64,000 nt of DNA from Batillaria attramentaria (GCA_018292915.2 JACVVK020000327.1:682501-746500); one strand, 5' to 3'. Shown: positions 51,340 through 63,456, counted from the stretch's first letter. The notes: generated from the sequence alone by a model not told the origin. Translations and numbers: made by a program.

Positions 51340-51620
51340 TAATAATAAATAATAATAAATGGCATTAATTTTGTAGGGCGCATTTCGTTGAAATAAACTC
51401 AATGCGCCAATCACTCACCGACACTCACGCACATTTTTACAAACGATGGACAGACATGCACTGGTGAAACTGACTAGTTCCTGACACGGGAAATTACTGG
51501 AAGGCTTTAAAAAAGAAGAACGTTTTAAGATTGCTCTTAGAAACAGACAGTGTGGGCGCATTTCTCAGATGTGCTGGCAGGGAATTCCAACACAGTGAGG
51601 TTCACCACAACAGCCGATAG
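51340..51620 (-). mobile_element. LINE fragment, RT C-terminus and 3' end
   Basis: Minus strand: LCWNSLPAHLRNAPTLSVSK and SNLKTFFFKAFQ then stop; further 3' a CGCATTG...AATGCGCC snap-back and (TTA)n. Confidence 0.75.
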
Positions 51621-52070
51621 ACTTGCAGTTTTGGCTCATATCTTTGCAACGACGGCCCGGAATGGGCTGAGATTTTTCTCACATCTAAATGAGACTATAT
51701 TCTTGTCACCATAATAAGCTTAGGTCGATCTGTGAGCTTAAACAAGTTGCGGAATGTACGGACTAATTCCATCTTTGCTAAGCCAGCTTACGTCCTGAAA
51801 CAGTTTCGCTAATGAGTGCTCTTAATGCGATACAATGTTGTTTTACGCTTTGCGCGAGCGATCGAACATTCAAATTTTACGACTGTCGTTACACTACTGG
51901 AGCGCTCAGTGTGGTCGCCTCGTCATCGAGTACGCATCAGTCGACTCAGTGCCATCATTACAGACGCTGTCACTGTCCAGGCGTCTAATGGTGTAATATT
52001 AGAAACCACGAAAACAGCTAAGAACAGTCTGTGAGCATAAAAATGGTGGCGTTAACCCCTTTAGGTAAGC

Positions 52071-52956
52071 TGTCACAACCCGCTTCGGGTCTACTGAATA
52101 AATCCGCTGCGGCGGAGCTTTGTGCTGCGTTTTGTGTTGTATTGTGTGCACGTGCGTGTGTGAATGTCGTGTGACACGGATAGACCGTCAAGCACGGGCA
52201 GACCGTTAAGCACGGGTAGACTGTTAAGCACGGGCTTGACTAGCCTCGGTCAGCACTTCGGACCGCGTGACCTCCGTCCCTAAGCTATTGCCTTTTCGCC
52301 ATTGACCGTGCGAGGGTGGACCGCTCGTCGCGGGCTAGCTCAACGCTAGGGGGAATCGGTTTCGACGACCGGATTCTGTAAAGCTGTTCGGTCAGCTGGG
52401 TGCAGCGCCAAGGTGTTTCCTGACGCTGGGATTCGAGGGCCGGACGGGCCTTTTCCTTTCTGTTTTTCCCTTCTCTTCTGGCGGTGACGTCCTGTCTCGA
52501 GGCATCTCAGAGGGGAACGACCAGACGGCAGAGCGCGGGGCTGCTACGGGAGTCGGCTACAGTTCCCTGGATCGTGAGCACCCGACCGCCATGGAGGACT
52601 GCTGCGCATGAGCGCCTGGGACTGCTACGGGAGACAGCCACAGTCCACCGTCTACGGGAGACGACCACAGTCCACAGTCTACGGGGGACGACCACAGTCC
52701 ACGAACTATCAGGCTGGTCACTCACTATCCCACTCCCTCAAGTGTCCTCGTGCGTGATACGCGGCTGCCGGTTCCCTAGACTGCCTCATTACTTAGGACG
52801 ATTCCCTAGAGCTAGAGTATTAATATGATGTGTAGTTGTCTTAGTTGTGTGTAGGGGAAGGGTGGGGTTCTGTGTATAAACTGTATCTAAGTGTAAATAT
52901 TGTGTCCATTGCTGGTGTTCCGTGCGAGAGCGTGCTGTGTGAGTGCGCGTGTGACA
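52071..52956. mobile_element. solo LTR (886 bp) of an LTR retrotransposon
   Basis: Starts TGTCACAACCCGCTTCGGGT and ends GTGTGACA, so the termini TGTCAC/GTGACA are perfect inverted repeats. TAAGC is duplicated at 52066-52070 and 52957-52961. No internal region or second LTR is present, as after LTR-LTR recombination. Inside are three 18-bp units (AAGCACGGGCAGACCGTT type, 52184-52237) and three 27-bp units (CTACGGGAGACGACCACAGT type, 52619-52700). Probably Ty3/Gypsy by the 5-bp duplication and TGTCAC start; the superfamily is not proven. Orientation unknown. Confidence 0.88.
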
Positions 52957-53338
52957 TAAGCACCAAAAAATGACGTGTGGCCTCAAAGAAAAAAGAAAAT
53001 GAAAGAAGACACACCAGTTGAGCATCACTGAAACACACCGCGATTAACCTAAATACCTTCTAAGGTGGCAGCGTCAGCGTAGAAAAGGTTAATGACGATA
53101 GGTTTTCTTTCATTTTTTGTTTCTACATCATCTTTTCCCTCACAGCAAAGACATTTTTGTCTGCTCTGAACTCAACAAAATCGGAGAGAGAGAGAGAGAG
53201 AAGTGTGTGGGTGCGTTAGTTTGGGCAAAGTCTGATATCTAACCAAGAGTGACGCATTCACCGCCAACAATTTCCTTTCTGAGCAGGAAGCGAGCACATC
53301 CCCATTTCTGGCCTTGCGCAGGTCTATCCATCTCGCGC

Positions 53339-53346
53339 CTGAAGTC

Positions 53347-53380
<34 letters not shown>
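53339..53380. repeat. (GT)n microsatellite
   Basis: About 16 GT units; a short (GA)n lies at 53183-53200. Confidence 0.93.
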
Positions 53381-53384
<4 letters not shown>

Positions 53385-53624
53385 AGCAGATATGTCCACT
53401 CAACGTCTGCAAGTAATCCACCTGCCTTCGTTTTTTTCAAACCCCGGGCAATTTCAAGTTACAGAAGTGCAAGAGACTTGTCGAAGTTGTAAAACTTGGC
53501 AAATCGCTGCTGCGAAGGGAAGGAGACTTACAATTACATAAAAGAGTTTAAGACGGCATCTCTCTCCTTGCTTCGAAAAGCCTATATATCCACTCCCACC
53601 CTCATCTCTCAGTTCTAAGACTCG

Positions 53625-53770
53625 CCAGCGTCGTCTTTGAGACCCAGTGTTCCGATAGTTAGTCTGATTGACATGGGCCCTGTCATGCCCTTTTAGCGTC
53701 CGTCGTCCACTCCTCACTGCCTCTTCGCACGTTTCTGCTCTGCAGGCAGCCTCTGGTATTAGGCGGTACG
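53625..53770 (+). repeat. low-copy repeat shared with 2055-2200
   Basis: GCGTCGTCTTTGAGACCCAG, TGTTCC, GGGCCCTGTCATGCCCTTTT and CTCTGCAGGCAGCCT in the order found at 2055-2200. Confidence 0.5.
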
Positions 53771-53849
53771 TACCATAGATGCAGGAAAACGCTATATATT
53801 CCTCTTACACATAAAGTTGCAGATGACACCCGAGGAATGCTTTAAAATC

Positions 53850-53998
53850 CCCCCCCCCCCCCCAAAAAAAAAAAAAAAAAAAATCGTAAAAATCAGGCAA
53901 CCATAGACTCACGTGTAGAGTAAATTTCAACAAATTCCAATATTCCGTTTTGTTTTTTTTTGTTTTTTTTTTTTTTTTGGGGGGGGGGGGGGGGGGGG
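53850..53998. repeat. inverted pair of homopolymer junctions (CnAn ... TnGn)
   Basis: About 14 C and 21 A at 53849-53882, then about 70 bp of ordinary sequence, then T-rich and about 20 G at 53950-53998. The two halves are reverse complements and could form a long hairpin. Confidence 0.85.
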
Positions 53999-54574
53999 CA
54001 ATGTTGGCAGCGACCACATACCTCCTCATTCCACGGTCGTCTGCTGGCTGCTGTGCCAGCCGCGCATGAATACAAATAGTTCACAAGCCAGCCTCATTTT
54101 CCCTTGAATTTTACTACTACTTGGCATGAAACTTGTTTACAAAGCCAACAAAAAGCACCAGATTGCCATTTTTTTTTTACTCTGCACACAAATTTTAAAA
54201 GGGGCAAAGATTTTCTACTATATTTAGCTATCACCGGTCTGTAACCTGTTTATGACCGAGACTTTGTTCCTGCAAGGTATGTCCCGGATTTCTCACAAAC
54301 GCTGATCTTTCTTCCTACGCGCAGGTCGTTCCTTTTTGCCTGGCCCAGCTGTGACGGTGTCTTCTCTGCCTTTTCGTCTCTAAATGCCCGTTCAACAAAA
54401 TTTTGGCCCCAAAAGTGTCCAGAAAGTGTTAGAAACGTGTCCAAGTTGTGTGATACAACCTACACGCGACCGCTGCAAAGCAAGTCTAGAATGGTTTAGC
54501 TACATGTGCCATACAATCTCATACCTGAAAGGATTGGAGGCCGAGGCCACCCAAGAATGGTCGTTTTAGTAGCA

Positions 54575-54578
<4 letters not shown>

Positions 54579-54634
<56 letters not shown>
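54579..54634. repeat. (AT)n microsatellite
   Basis: About 27 TA units, the only long AT array in the window. Confidence 0.97.
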
Positions 54635-54638
<4 letters not shown>

Positions 54639-54958
54639 CTACAGCACAGTGGCGCCATCACAAGAGGTCAGCTAGCAATGGCGAAAGGTGATTTCAAGAT
54701 GATGTAATGGTCTTTTTTCCTTCAAATGACGCCAATGGACTTGCTACTTTCTCTCCATGTTTAAGTGGTATCAAACTACACGTACCTCCCTATTTGTAGT
54801 GTCCGGCAAAATGTTGCCAGACTATGCCACGTGTTTTGCTCATTACGCCGCGGGACGCGACTGGTTGAATTCTGAGGGCTCGACCCTTTTGACTGACGGT
54901 CGTGGAGCCGTCCTTTTCATCTCCAGCTCCGAAGAACTTGCAGGTGGAGATGCTGTCC

Positions 54959-55080
54959 AGGGTGGGTGGGTGGGCGTTTGAGAGTTTAACGTCCTTTCCC
55001 ACCACATATGGGTGATATCAAAGACGGGACAACGAGAAAAGGCAAGCACAGATATTTGACCCCATCCGGGATTCGAGGGG
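54959..55080 (-). mobile_element. SINE family A, 5'-truncated
   Basis: Plus strand shows GTTTAACGTCCTTTCCCACC, ATCAAAGACGGGACAACGAG and CATCCGGGATTCGA, ending at box B. Confidence 0.85.
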
Positions 55081-55361
55081 ACGCTGTCCACCACGCATTT
55101 TGTCGCAGTGGTTCAAGTAGGCGGCATTTTTCGATCTTCGGCCTTCTTTCTCGTTGGAGGGTCACCCTAGCATCAGATGTACATAGCTTCCTGCACATGT
55201 GGGTGTTGAGTCGCTTGAGGCATAAGCGAGGAGACGTGGCATCAGGATGACGTCACCGTCTAGCCCAATTAAAACAGGAAGTCATACTTGTGGTGTTGAG
55301 TGGGTTTTGGCCTTGGATTTCACAGAGAGGTTAGGGCGGCCTGTCTTTGGATCCGGAGATA

Positions 55362-55437
55362 CAAACACACACATACACACACAGAGACACACACAGACAC
55401 ACACACGCACACGCACACACACACACACACACACACA

Positions 55438-55516
<79 letters not shown>
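55362..55516. repeat. (AC)n-(CT)n-(AC)n compound microsatellite
   Basis: AC with AGAC steps, 15 CT units at 55440-55470, then (GC)n and (AC)n. Confidence 0.95.
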
Positions 55517-55517
<1 letters not shown>

Positions 55518-55819
55518 AGCGGAACGCCACGGCACGCGATTTGGAGGGTAAAGAGGTGTTTTCAGCCGAGACTTGAAAATTCCGGGACCGCGGAAGGGAA
55601 AACTAGGAGGCTACACACCGTATCATGGATGCAGGAAAATTAGCGGCACTGCACTGATTGCGACTAGTTCACACTAGTGGGTGGAAGGTACCATGAATTT
55701 CTAGGGGAGAGAAGTGGTGGTGGGGGGGGGGGGGGCAATGTCGCCCAGTCCACACTGGGAAAATTGAAACAACAACAACAGACCCTGGTGGTAGGTCTTC
55801 TTCTTCTGCGTTCCCGGCC

Positions 55820-56245
55820 ATGCTAAATGGAAAGTCCGGTCTTGGTGACGAACTCCGCTGTCCGCCGCAGCGACGCTGTTGGTCCCCAAAGCTTCTCTTG
55901 TAGGTCCGCCTCACTGGGCCACAGCTGGCGTCGGAGGGCGCTGTAGGTGGGGCACGTCTGGAGGATATGGGTTGGAGTCTGTGGGCCTGTGCCACATGGA
56001 CATTGGTCAGTGTGTGAGATCTGCAGGCGGTAGAGATGGGAGAGGAGTTGGCAGTGTCCAGTTCTGAGCCTGAAGATGGCGACGTGATCGGCTCTGTCCA
56101 GCTGGTAGATGTTATCTGTTTCTGGACTCGACTGCAGGCGCTGCCTCCATGTGGTTCTCAGCTGGCTGCGAAGGATGGTTTTCGCTTCTCCATAGGACAT
56201 TGGGTGGGCAGATTGAACTCTTGGTGGTAGGTCAAATCTAGCGAC
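55820..56245 (-). mobile_element. LINE fragment, C-terminal CCHC-like region
   Basis: Minus strand: FRLRTGHCQLLSHLYRLQIS, DQCPCGTGPQTPTHILQTCP and an end ...TAEFVTKTGLSI. This Cys/His pattern after LRTGH is typical of the last part of non-LTR ORF2 proteins with an RNase H-like segment. Only this tail remains. Confidence 0.85.
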
Positions 56246-56601
56246 TTTGAGATGTTTTCATTTTCGGGCCCTTAGACAACTATTACAAATTCTGTGAAAG
56301 TGCCAAGGCTGAATGTAGTCTATAAACATGTTAAAAACGAGAGTATATTACAACCACGCCATACGCTGGATTCCCACGACACCAGGCATTTTCTCAACAT
56401 GGCCGCTTATCAAGAACATTTCTTCAACATATCTCATGCCTGCAGCATGCTACAGAAAGAGTTTTCATATTAAAAGAAAGCTTATTGTCTGTGCTTTTCG
56501 GTGATACCAACAACTCCCTTTGCCTAAAATCCCACTTGGTCTCCCTTTTGTGGGATCCCATCCCATATGTACACTGATAGGAAATAGTTGAGCCCGATCA
56601 A
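56246..56601. other. intergenic, nothing recognised
   Basis: Ordinary AT/GC-mixed sequence between two retroelements; no frame or repeat supported. Confidence 0.5.
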
Positions 56602-56774
56602 GGGTGGGGTGGGTGTTTGGGAGTTTAACGTCCTTTTCCACCACATAGGGTGATATCAAAGACGGGGCAACGATGAAAAAAGCCAGCACAAATATTTGGC
56701 CCCAGCCGGGATCGAACTCACGACCCGAGCATTAGAAGTCCAACGCTATACTATTCGCCCACCCCGGCTCCCCA
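56602..56774 (-). mobile_element. SINE family A, full-length
   Basis: Minus-strand head GGGGAGCCGGGGTGGGCGAA, complete body, (CCCA)n-type end. Confidence 0.92.
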
Positions 56775-57068
56775 GAAGCCGATCAAGATATATAATTATA
56801 TGTAATATATTCGGCTGAATCCTTCAGCCCTCTTTTGCCTGCTGACGATGCCTTGTGCTTTGGGGGTGAGCTGAGAGTTTGTCTCATGTCCCGGACCGGC
56901 CGTGGGTCCCGCTGAAACGACCATCCTCAATTCTGGGCCCCTACTGTTACAAAGGAAATGGAAAGCAGCTACTGGCGCGCATTATCCACCCACATCTAAT
57001 GTACCACTCAGGAACCCCCTTGTCTTCTGCCTGGCCAGTGCACGCGAGATTCTGTGTCGATGAATGAA

Positions 57069-57110
<42 letters not shown>

Positions 57111-57718
57111 TCACGTAAGTTCCCAGTCAATGTAGCGGCGGGGACATTCCAAGCATACGGTATTAAAAACAAAACAAAAATGCTTTTTTGAGTGTTTACA
57201 GTACAGATATGCAATCAAATGTATAGAATACACAATGAAAGAGAAAAGTGACGACCAAGGCATCACAGACATGAGGCATGGAAGAAGGAAATATACAAAC
57301 AAACAAACAAACAAATAAATAGAGTCTGTCCGTCTGCCTGTCTGTTCGCCATCGTTCTTACGCTCCACGGAAAGTAACGCCATAGTTCACTTCGGTGACT
57401 TCGTATCGATTACCTTCCGTCGCACAAGTATTTTCAAACGGTTTCCGGGGTATCTGCGTGACTTCTCATTTCGTCCGTACTTTCCCGCGGCATTTCTCAA
57501 AGAACTAACGGATAGGTAGGTGAAATAGGCACAGGAAATTACAGCAGAAGACTTTGTTTTCTTTGTAAAAACCAGACACGGCACAGAAAACGACACAATG
57601 CTCCAAATAAATGAGTTATGGCAATGGTGTGTAATTTTTTCGCCAAAGCTTAACAACAACAACAACAACAACAACAACAACTGCTACTACAGACGTAAGG
57701 ACACAAATTGACCGTGGG
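56775..57718. other. intergenic, no gene recognised
   Basis: An (AG)n run at 57070-57107 and an (AAC)n run at 57652-57680; no supported gene. Confidence 0.55.
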
Positions 57719-58165
57719 CCACCTTTGGTGTTTGTTTGATGTACCCTGTTTGGCAAGTGTGCTAGTCTGTAATGATTTTTGTTGTCATGAAAAAGCGTGA
57801 TTTTCCTGATTTTTGTGTTATGTATGTCAAGGTGCATGGCAGGCGGTCCCAAAAAGATGCAAGCTGCCAGTGAAGCTGAGACTTTTTGCTCAGAGGTGGG
57901 ACACAGGTGAGGCAAGCGGATTTGTGTGAAGTGCCTCTCTGGCCAAAGGAGAAAGTAGACGTGCATTACACCAGTTGAGGCCTGAGCGTAAAAGGAGACA
58001 TTCAATTTTTTTCAACCCCTGTCACTGTCTGGTGTGTGCCTTTGAATGGTCTGTTCAGGGTAGTAATTGTTTCTAGATTGAAGCATTTTTAGGGGTGACT
58101 ATGATGCCTGAGGATAATATGGAATATATAGGCATTTTGAGGTCCTGTGTATTTGTGTCCTTTGC
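57719..58165 (-). repeat. unclassified interspersed repeat, copy 2
   Basis: The reverse complement aligns with 1307-1714 across about 410 bp. Differences are spread evenly with small indels. No flanking duplication was detected. Confidence 0.7.
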
Positions 58166-58365
58166 CCACAACAACAACAAAAACAACAACAACAACACAG
58201 TAACCAAGTACACCAATACTGTTACCACTACACCAACCACCATAATCAACAACAACAACAAACACTGAACAAACACAAAAGCCTCCGTAGTACGTGTGTC
58301 AAGAAAGTAAACCTTTTTCTGATAACAACTGACTTTTCTACAGAAAAAACCGACTCATGCCCTAA

Positions 58366-58690
58366 CGGCAATCATTAGCAGCCCAGTGCATCGGGGACAA
58401 TTTAGCAGCAAGCGTTTCTGGTGCACTCACTCACTAACAGAACAGTTCAGTGCCTCCGGGGGGCAGTTTAGAAGTTTGTTTAGTGCACTAGCTAAAGAAT
58501 AAACTACCATGCCGCTAACTACCGCACCCATTAACCAGCCAGGGCATCGGCAATAATGTAAAAGCTAGCTTGTCTGGTCCACCACAATGTCCTACGTCAG
58601 CTGCGCTAATGACCAGCCCGGTAAACAGGGGATAATTATAATCCACAGCAAGCTTCTCTCGACCACCATCTGAAGAATAAAACATGCTGC
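58366..58690 (+). repeat. old degenerate tandem repeat (~4 units of 70-95 bp)
   Basis: Recurring order of CAGCCCAGTGCATCGGGG, an AATTTA block, GCAAGC.TTTCTGGTGCAC and a following TAA-rich spacer; units near 58378, 58442, 58530 and 58610. Confidence 0.45.
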
Positions 58691-59149
58691 GTCAGGTACA
58701 TACTCATTGGCAGGGGATAGGTCAGAAGCTTCAGCGTCAGAAGGAAATAAGCTTGAGAAATCGATGATGAGGAAAATGAAGGTGGAGTCAGCGTGCAGCT
58801 TAAGCAAAACCCCCACCCACACCCCCAACCCCATCCCACCCCGCCAACACCCGCCCCACGACACCCGTTCTCCCTCACTCCATAGGGTTGACGTAGTTGT
58901 CATGGTAATGGTAAGCCTGTAGGAAACAGGAAACGGTGGGAATTAGTTTTGACAGTCAAACAGTTTATATCTGAAATGCATCATCCCTCATAGGCACGTG
59001 ATGCGAGCTGAAAGGAAGAAGACGTGTGCGTGTGTTGGGGGGTGGGGTGGGGTGGGGGGTGGGGGTTGTGAGATGGCACTTAGGAAGCTTTAATGCTGTC
59101 TGCATTAGCGAATTGAAGTGATACTCCATTAAAATCTGGCACATTGCAA

Positions 59150-59277
59150 CCGTTTTTATGTCGTTCCCATAGTAATAGAAACGACATCACAGGACAGGCT
59201 AAATTTTCCACGTTCGTACGTAAGTTTCTGTCGCGCAAACGCGAATGGAAGTGTAACTCTGACGTACGTCATCGTCG
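59150..59277 (+). repeat. hairpin-bearing repeat family, copy 3
   Basis: TTTTTATGTCGTTCCCATAG, AATAGAAACGACATCACAGG, CAGGCTAAATTTTCCACGTT and GGAAGTGTAACTCTGACG; the arms ATGTCGTT and AACGACAT pair. Confidence 0.6.
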
Positions 59278-59609
59278 CTGACCCGCATGATACACCGGAA
59301 CGCGCTCTAGGCCAGGGATGAGTGCCTACTGTATATATAGATAATGTGTCTCTGATGGGAAAACAAAACAAAACGACAACAACAACAACAAAAACCCAAC
59401 AAACAACAACAACAACAACATATCACTGCAGCCGTTATCGTCAGTTGAAAGTTTGTGATCCAAGCACATTTTCTCCACAAACCACACGCCTCAGAAAGAT
59501 GGAAGAAACAAAACAAGCGCACTTACGCAAAGTATGAGCGTCATTTTGCCGATGACATATTTGATTGACGTATTGCTGGCGTTCCTTGGGGAGCTTACAC
59601 ATGTACGCA

Positions 59610-59658
59610 CAGGGGGGGGGGGGGGGGGTGAGGAGGAGAGAGAGAGGGAGAGAGAGAG

Positions 59659-59731
<73 letters not shown>
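59610..59731. repeat. poly-G, (AG)n and (GT)n cluster
   Basis: About 18 G, AG-rich spacer and 35 GT units (59662-59731). Confidence 0.96.
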
Positions 59732-59735
<4 letters not shown>

Positions 59736-59741
59736 GTGTGA

Positions 59742-59800
59742 ACTACTTTATTATCCCTTTCGGGAAATTCGGGCTGCTTCCCCGCGGTGCAGCGCCTCCC
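59742..59800 (-). mobile_element. LINE 3' terminus fragment
   Basis: The minus strand reads CCCGAATTTCCCGAAAGGGA followed by TAATAAAGTAG. Same snap-back end as 3940-4010 and 16668-16760. It directly precedes the 41-bp minisatellite. Confidence 0.55.
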
Positions 59801-59817
59801 AGTACCTATCCTATATT

Positions 59818-60985
59818 TTTGCACCTACTGATGCCACAAGCATACCGAGCATCAACATATTGCATCTACTGATGCCACAAGCATACCGAGCATCAACATA
59901 TTGCACCTGCTGATGCCACAAGCATACCGAGCATCAACATCTTGCACCTGCTGATGCCACAAGCATACCGAGCATCAACATCTTGCACCTGCTGATGCCA
60001 CAAGCATACCGAGCATCAACATCTTGCACCTGCTGATGCCACAAGCATACCGAGCATCAACATCTTGCACCTGCTGATGCCACAAGCATACCGAGCATCA
60101 ACATCTTGCACCTGCTGATGCCACAAGCATACCGAGCATCAACATCTTGCACCTGCTGATGCCACAAGCATACCGAGCATCAACATCTTGCACCTACTGA
60201 TGCCACAAGCATACCGAGCATCAACATATTGCATCTACTGATGCCACAAGCATACCGAGCATCAACATATTGCACCTACTGATGCCACAAGCATACCGAG
60301 CATCAAAATCTTGCACCTACTGATGCCACAAGCATACCGAGCATCAAAATCTTGCACCTACTGATGCCACAAGCATACCGAGCATCAACATATTGCACCT
60401 ACTGATGCCACAAGCATACCGAGCATCAAAATCGCGCACCTGACTACCGGGTATCAGAATCGTGCATCTATTGATATCACACGCGTGCCGGGCAACAGAG
60501 TCGAGCATCTATTGATTTCACAAGGGTACCGAACATCAGAATCGTGCGTCTATTGATGTCCCAAGAAAACCGTGCAAAATCAAAATCGTGCGTCTATTGA
60601 TATCACAAGGATACCGAACATCAAAATCATGCACTGGGTAATATCAAAAGAATACCGGGCATCTAACTCCTGCATCTATTGATATCACAAGCGTGCCGGG
60701 CAACAAAGTCGAGCATCTATTGATATTCACAAGAGCACAGAGCATCAAAATCGTGCATCTGTTCGTGTCACAAGAATATCGGGCATCAAAATCGTGCATC
60801 TATTGATGTCACCCTCGCTTGATATTCACAAGAGCACAGAGCATCAAAATCGTGCATCTATTCGTGTCACAAAAATATCGGGCGTCAAAATGATGCACCT
60901 ATTGGTGTCACAAGAATCGCGCATCTATTCATGTCACAAGACTACCGGGCATCAAAATCACGCATCTGTTGATGTCACCCTTGCT
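59818..60985 (+). repeat. 41-bp minisatellite, homogeneous core with decayed right flank
   Basis: Unit: CACCTGCTGATGCCACAAGC + ATACCGAGCATCAACATCTTG. About 15 near-identical units reach 60436. The right side (60440-60985) holds about 14 strongly diverged units (CATCTATTGATATCACAAG...GGGCATCAAAATCGTG). Unit length is not a multiple of three and the frames carry stops. Confidence 0.97.
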
Positions 60986-61255
60986 TGAGATTGAAAACCC
61001 TCCGCAAACACCCAGTCAAACGTTCGGTTTACTTCCCCTGATTGGCTTCTTTGTTGCAAGAAGAAGGTATCCCCTCCATCATTTTCAACGCCACAGAAGC
61101 GTCGAGGCCCCTGAAAGCTCTTGGTCCGGATAGCTGAGAGCTGCTGGAGCTGTTCCAGTCCATGTTTTTCATTTGCCGTCAGTACCTCGTGACCACATGA
61201 AGGGGAGGCAATCGGAAAGAAGAACTTCCGGAGGGGTCTGGTGAACGAAGCGCAC
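60986..61255. other. unassigned segment
   Basis: A minus-strand frame reads through this stretch (for example PLRKFFFPIASPSCGHEVLT) but shows no family motif I can defend. Left unassigned. Confidence 0.4.
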
Positions 61256-61300
61256 GATGGGGGGGGGGGGGGGGGGAGAGAGAGAGAGAGAGAGAGATAC
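61256..61300. repeat. poly-G then (AG)n
   Basis: About 18 G followed by 11 AG units. Confidence 0.95.
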
Positions 61301-61605
61301 GTGCAATTTGACAGAGACATACACAAATTGCTGAGTAATCTTTTCTTTTCATTTTTTTTTCTTTGAAAGAGGAGGGGTTCAGTGTAATCAGTGAGCACTC
61401 TCTCTTCCGGCCTTGATGTCTGATGTAGAAAAGAAAAAGAGCAGAATAAAATGATTCTGCAGTGACAAAAAAAAAAAAAAAAAAAAAAATCACATTTTGC
61501 TGTGAAACAGGCCAGATTTTGCTGTGAAAAAGAAAATGCTCAGAAGAATGGTTGCACTTTCAAGTAGAAAAGATTGTCCTCTTGGTCCGCCCACACCACC
61601 GATAA

Positions 61606-61633
61606 ACATCTCTCTCTCTCTCTCTCTCTCACA

Positions 61634-61698
<65 letters not shown>

Positions 61699-61720
61699 TC
61701 TCTCTCTCTCTCTCTCTCTC
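61606..61720. repeat. (CT)n-(GT)n-(CT)n microsatellite
   Basis: About 13 CT, 30 GT and 12 CT units in an almost symmetric arrangement. Confidence 0.96.
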
Positions 61721-61771
61721 AGAGCAAGATCGAGAGTCCAAATTTATTATTATTATTATTATTATTATGAA

Positions 61772-62000
61772 ATCTGGAAATGTTCAGCCCACAAACTTTG
61801 AAAATAAATGCAATTCAAAATTCAGAAACTTAAGTAGCTGAACTACCCTTCGCACCGCGTGATTGTAGTGTGTTCGTGTTCAGTGTGTGAGAGAATGCGT
61901 GTGATTCACATGAGCGTGCGTGTTGGGTTCAGTTCGCGGCGCTTTGAGCCGATTCAAGAAACTGGGTAAAGCGCCTATACAATACTCAGTTATTATGATT
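61772..62000 (+). mobile_element. SINE family B, 5'-truncated
   Basis: From GGAAATGTTCAGCCCACAAA through GAGAATGCGTGTGATTCACA to AAAGCGCCTATACAATACTC and an (ATT)n-like end. Confidence 0.9.
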
Positions 62001-62281
62001 ATCATCCTCCTTCTTCTTCTTAATATCATTATCATTATTATTATCACTATTATCTTAAATCATAATGCAAATGCACTGAGCAACATCGCGTGACGTAATT
62101 CAGTTTTAACGTGGAGCGAAGTTTGGAAGACGATCAAACGGTATTAAGCAACCGTTGCTACTGATAATTTGCTTCCCAATCACTCTTGTGGCCGGCCTGA
62201 AAAGCAAAAGAGAACAAGACATGACAATCTGCCCACGCCCTGAAACATTCTGTGAGACACGCTAGGCTTAGTTCCGGCTTT

Positions 62282-62282
<1 letters not shown>

Positions 62283-62328
<46 letters not shown>
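62283..62328. repeat. (AG)n microsatellite
   Basis: About 22 AG units. Confidence 0.96.
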
Positions 62329-62329
<1 letters not shown>

Positions 62330-62846
62330 CTAATAATATTGCACGCAACTGCTAATGCGACATCGCCATGTTTTGCACAAAACGACTGTTGGGTCACGAG
62401 AGAACAAAAACGTGATTCCAAATGCTGAAAAAAAAGTAGACCACATTTTAAAAGATGTAGACCGTCTATTTGATTGCTGCATTTAAGCATGGGAGATACG
62501 TTCAGAAAGTAATGAGAACCTATTTAATTTACGTTGAAATAAAGGTGTATTACCATGTACATGCTCGAAATATGTGGATGGTCCCATATGCATTTTTTTT
62601 TAAAGTTATGGCTGAATAATCCAAATCGGGATCAAACTGGCGTTTCAGTTGCTCTTTCCCAGCGCTCACACTTTTGCACACGTATTCCCCAACCTTAACG
62701 GCCCATCTTCCGATGATTAACATGTACCCCTCAGGTACACAGCCACGCTCTCTGATCCTCCATAGCAACCCACCTGATTTCTTTCTGCCGTGCAGCAGCA
62801 CAACACCATAGGTCCATGACGCGTTTTCATGGAAAAAGGGGTAATT

Positions 62847-63250
62847 TCAGGGGTGGTCTAATGGTTAAGAGACTGGTCACCAGTGCGAGAGGTCAGGGGT
62901 TCGAGTCCCACTCGGGGGAAAGAACTTTTCCTTCTCGTATGTGGCACCGTCCATTCGGGCCGATCGTCGGGGGTTCTCTCCGGGTACTCCGGCTTCCTCC
63001 CCCTCTGCTTTGGAAATGTTCAGCCCGCCAAATTTGAAAAATAAATGCAATTCTAAATTCCGAAATTTAAATAGCTGAGCTGATCCTTCGCATCACGTGA
63101 TTGTAATGTGTTTACGTCCAGTGTGTGAGAGAATGCGTGTGATTCATGTGAGCGTGCGTGTTGGGTACAGTTTGCGGCGCTTTGGGCATGGGCCGATTCT
63201 TGAAATTGGGTAAAGCGCCTATACAATACTCCTTATTATTATTATTATTA
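62847..63250 (+). mobile_element. SINE family B, full-length
   Basis: GGTGGTCTAATGGTTAAGAG head, GGGTTCGAGTCCCACTCGGG, CCGGGTACTCCGGCTTCC body and AAAGCGCCTATACAATACTC plus (ATT)n end. Close match to 9023-9425. Confidence 0.93.
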
Positions 63251-63287
63251 TTGTTGTTGTAATGGCCTTTTTCCACAAAACAACGGC

Positions 63288-63456
63288 GGAGCCGGGGTGG
63301 CCGAATGGTAGAGCGTTGGACTTCTAATGCTCGGGTCGTGAGTTCGTATCCCGGCTGGGGCCAAATATTTGTGCTGGCTGTTTCATCGTTGCCCCGTCTT
63401 TGATATCACCCGTATGTGGTGGAAAAGGACCTTAAATCCCCAAACACCCACCCATT
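63288..63456 (+). mobile_element. SINE family A, full-length, first of a duplicated unit
   Basis: GGAGCCGGGGTGGCCGAATG head, box B GTTCGTATCCCGG, complete body and (CCCA)n tail. Confidence 0.93.

Noticed and set aside
52484..52828. 114-residue open frame with RETTTVH-like repeats
   Set aside because: Entirely inside the solo LTR; the repeats are 27-bp DNA repeats, not a protein domain.
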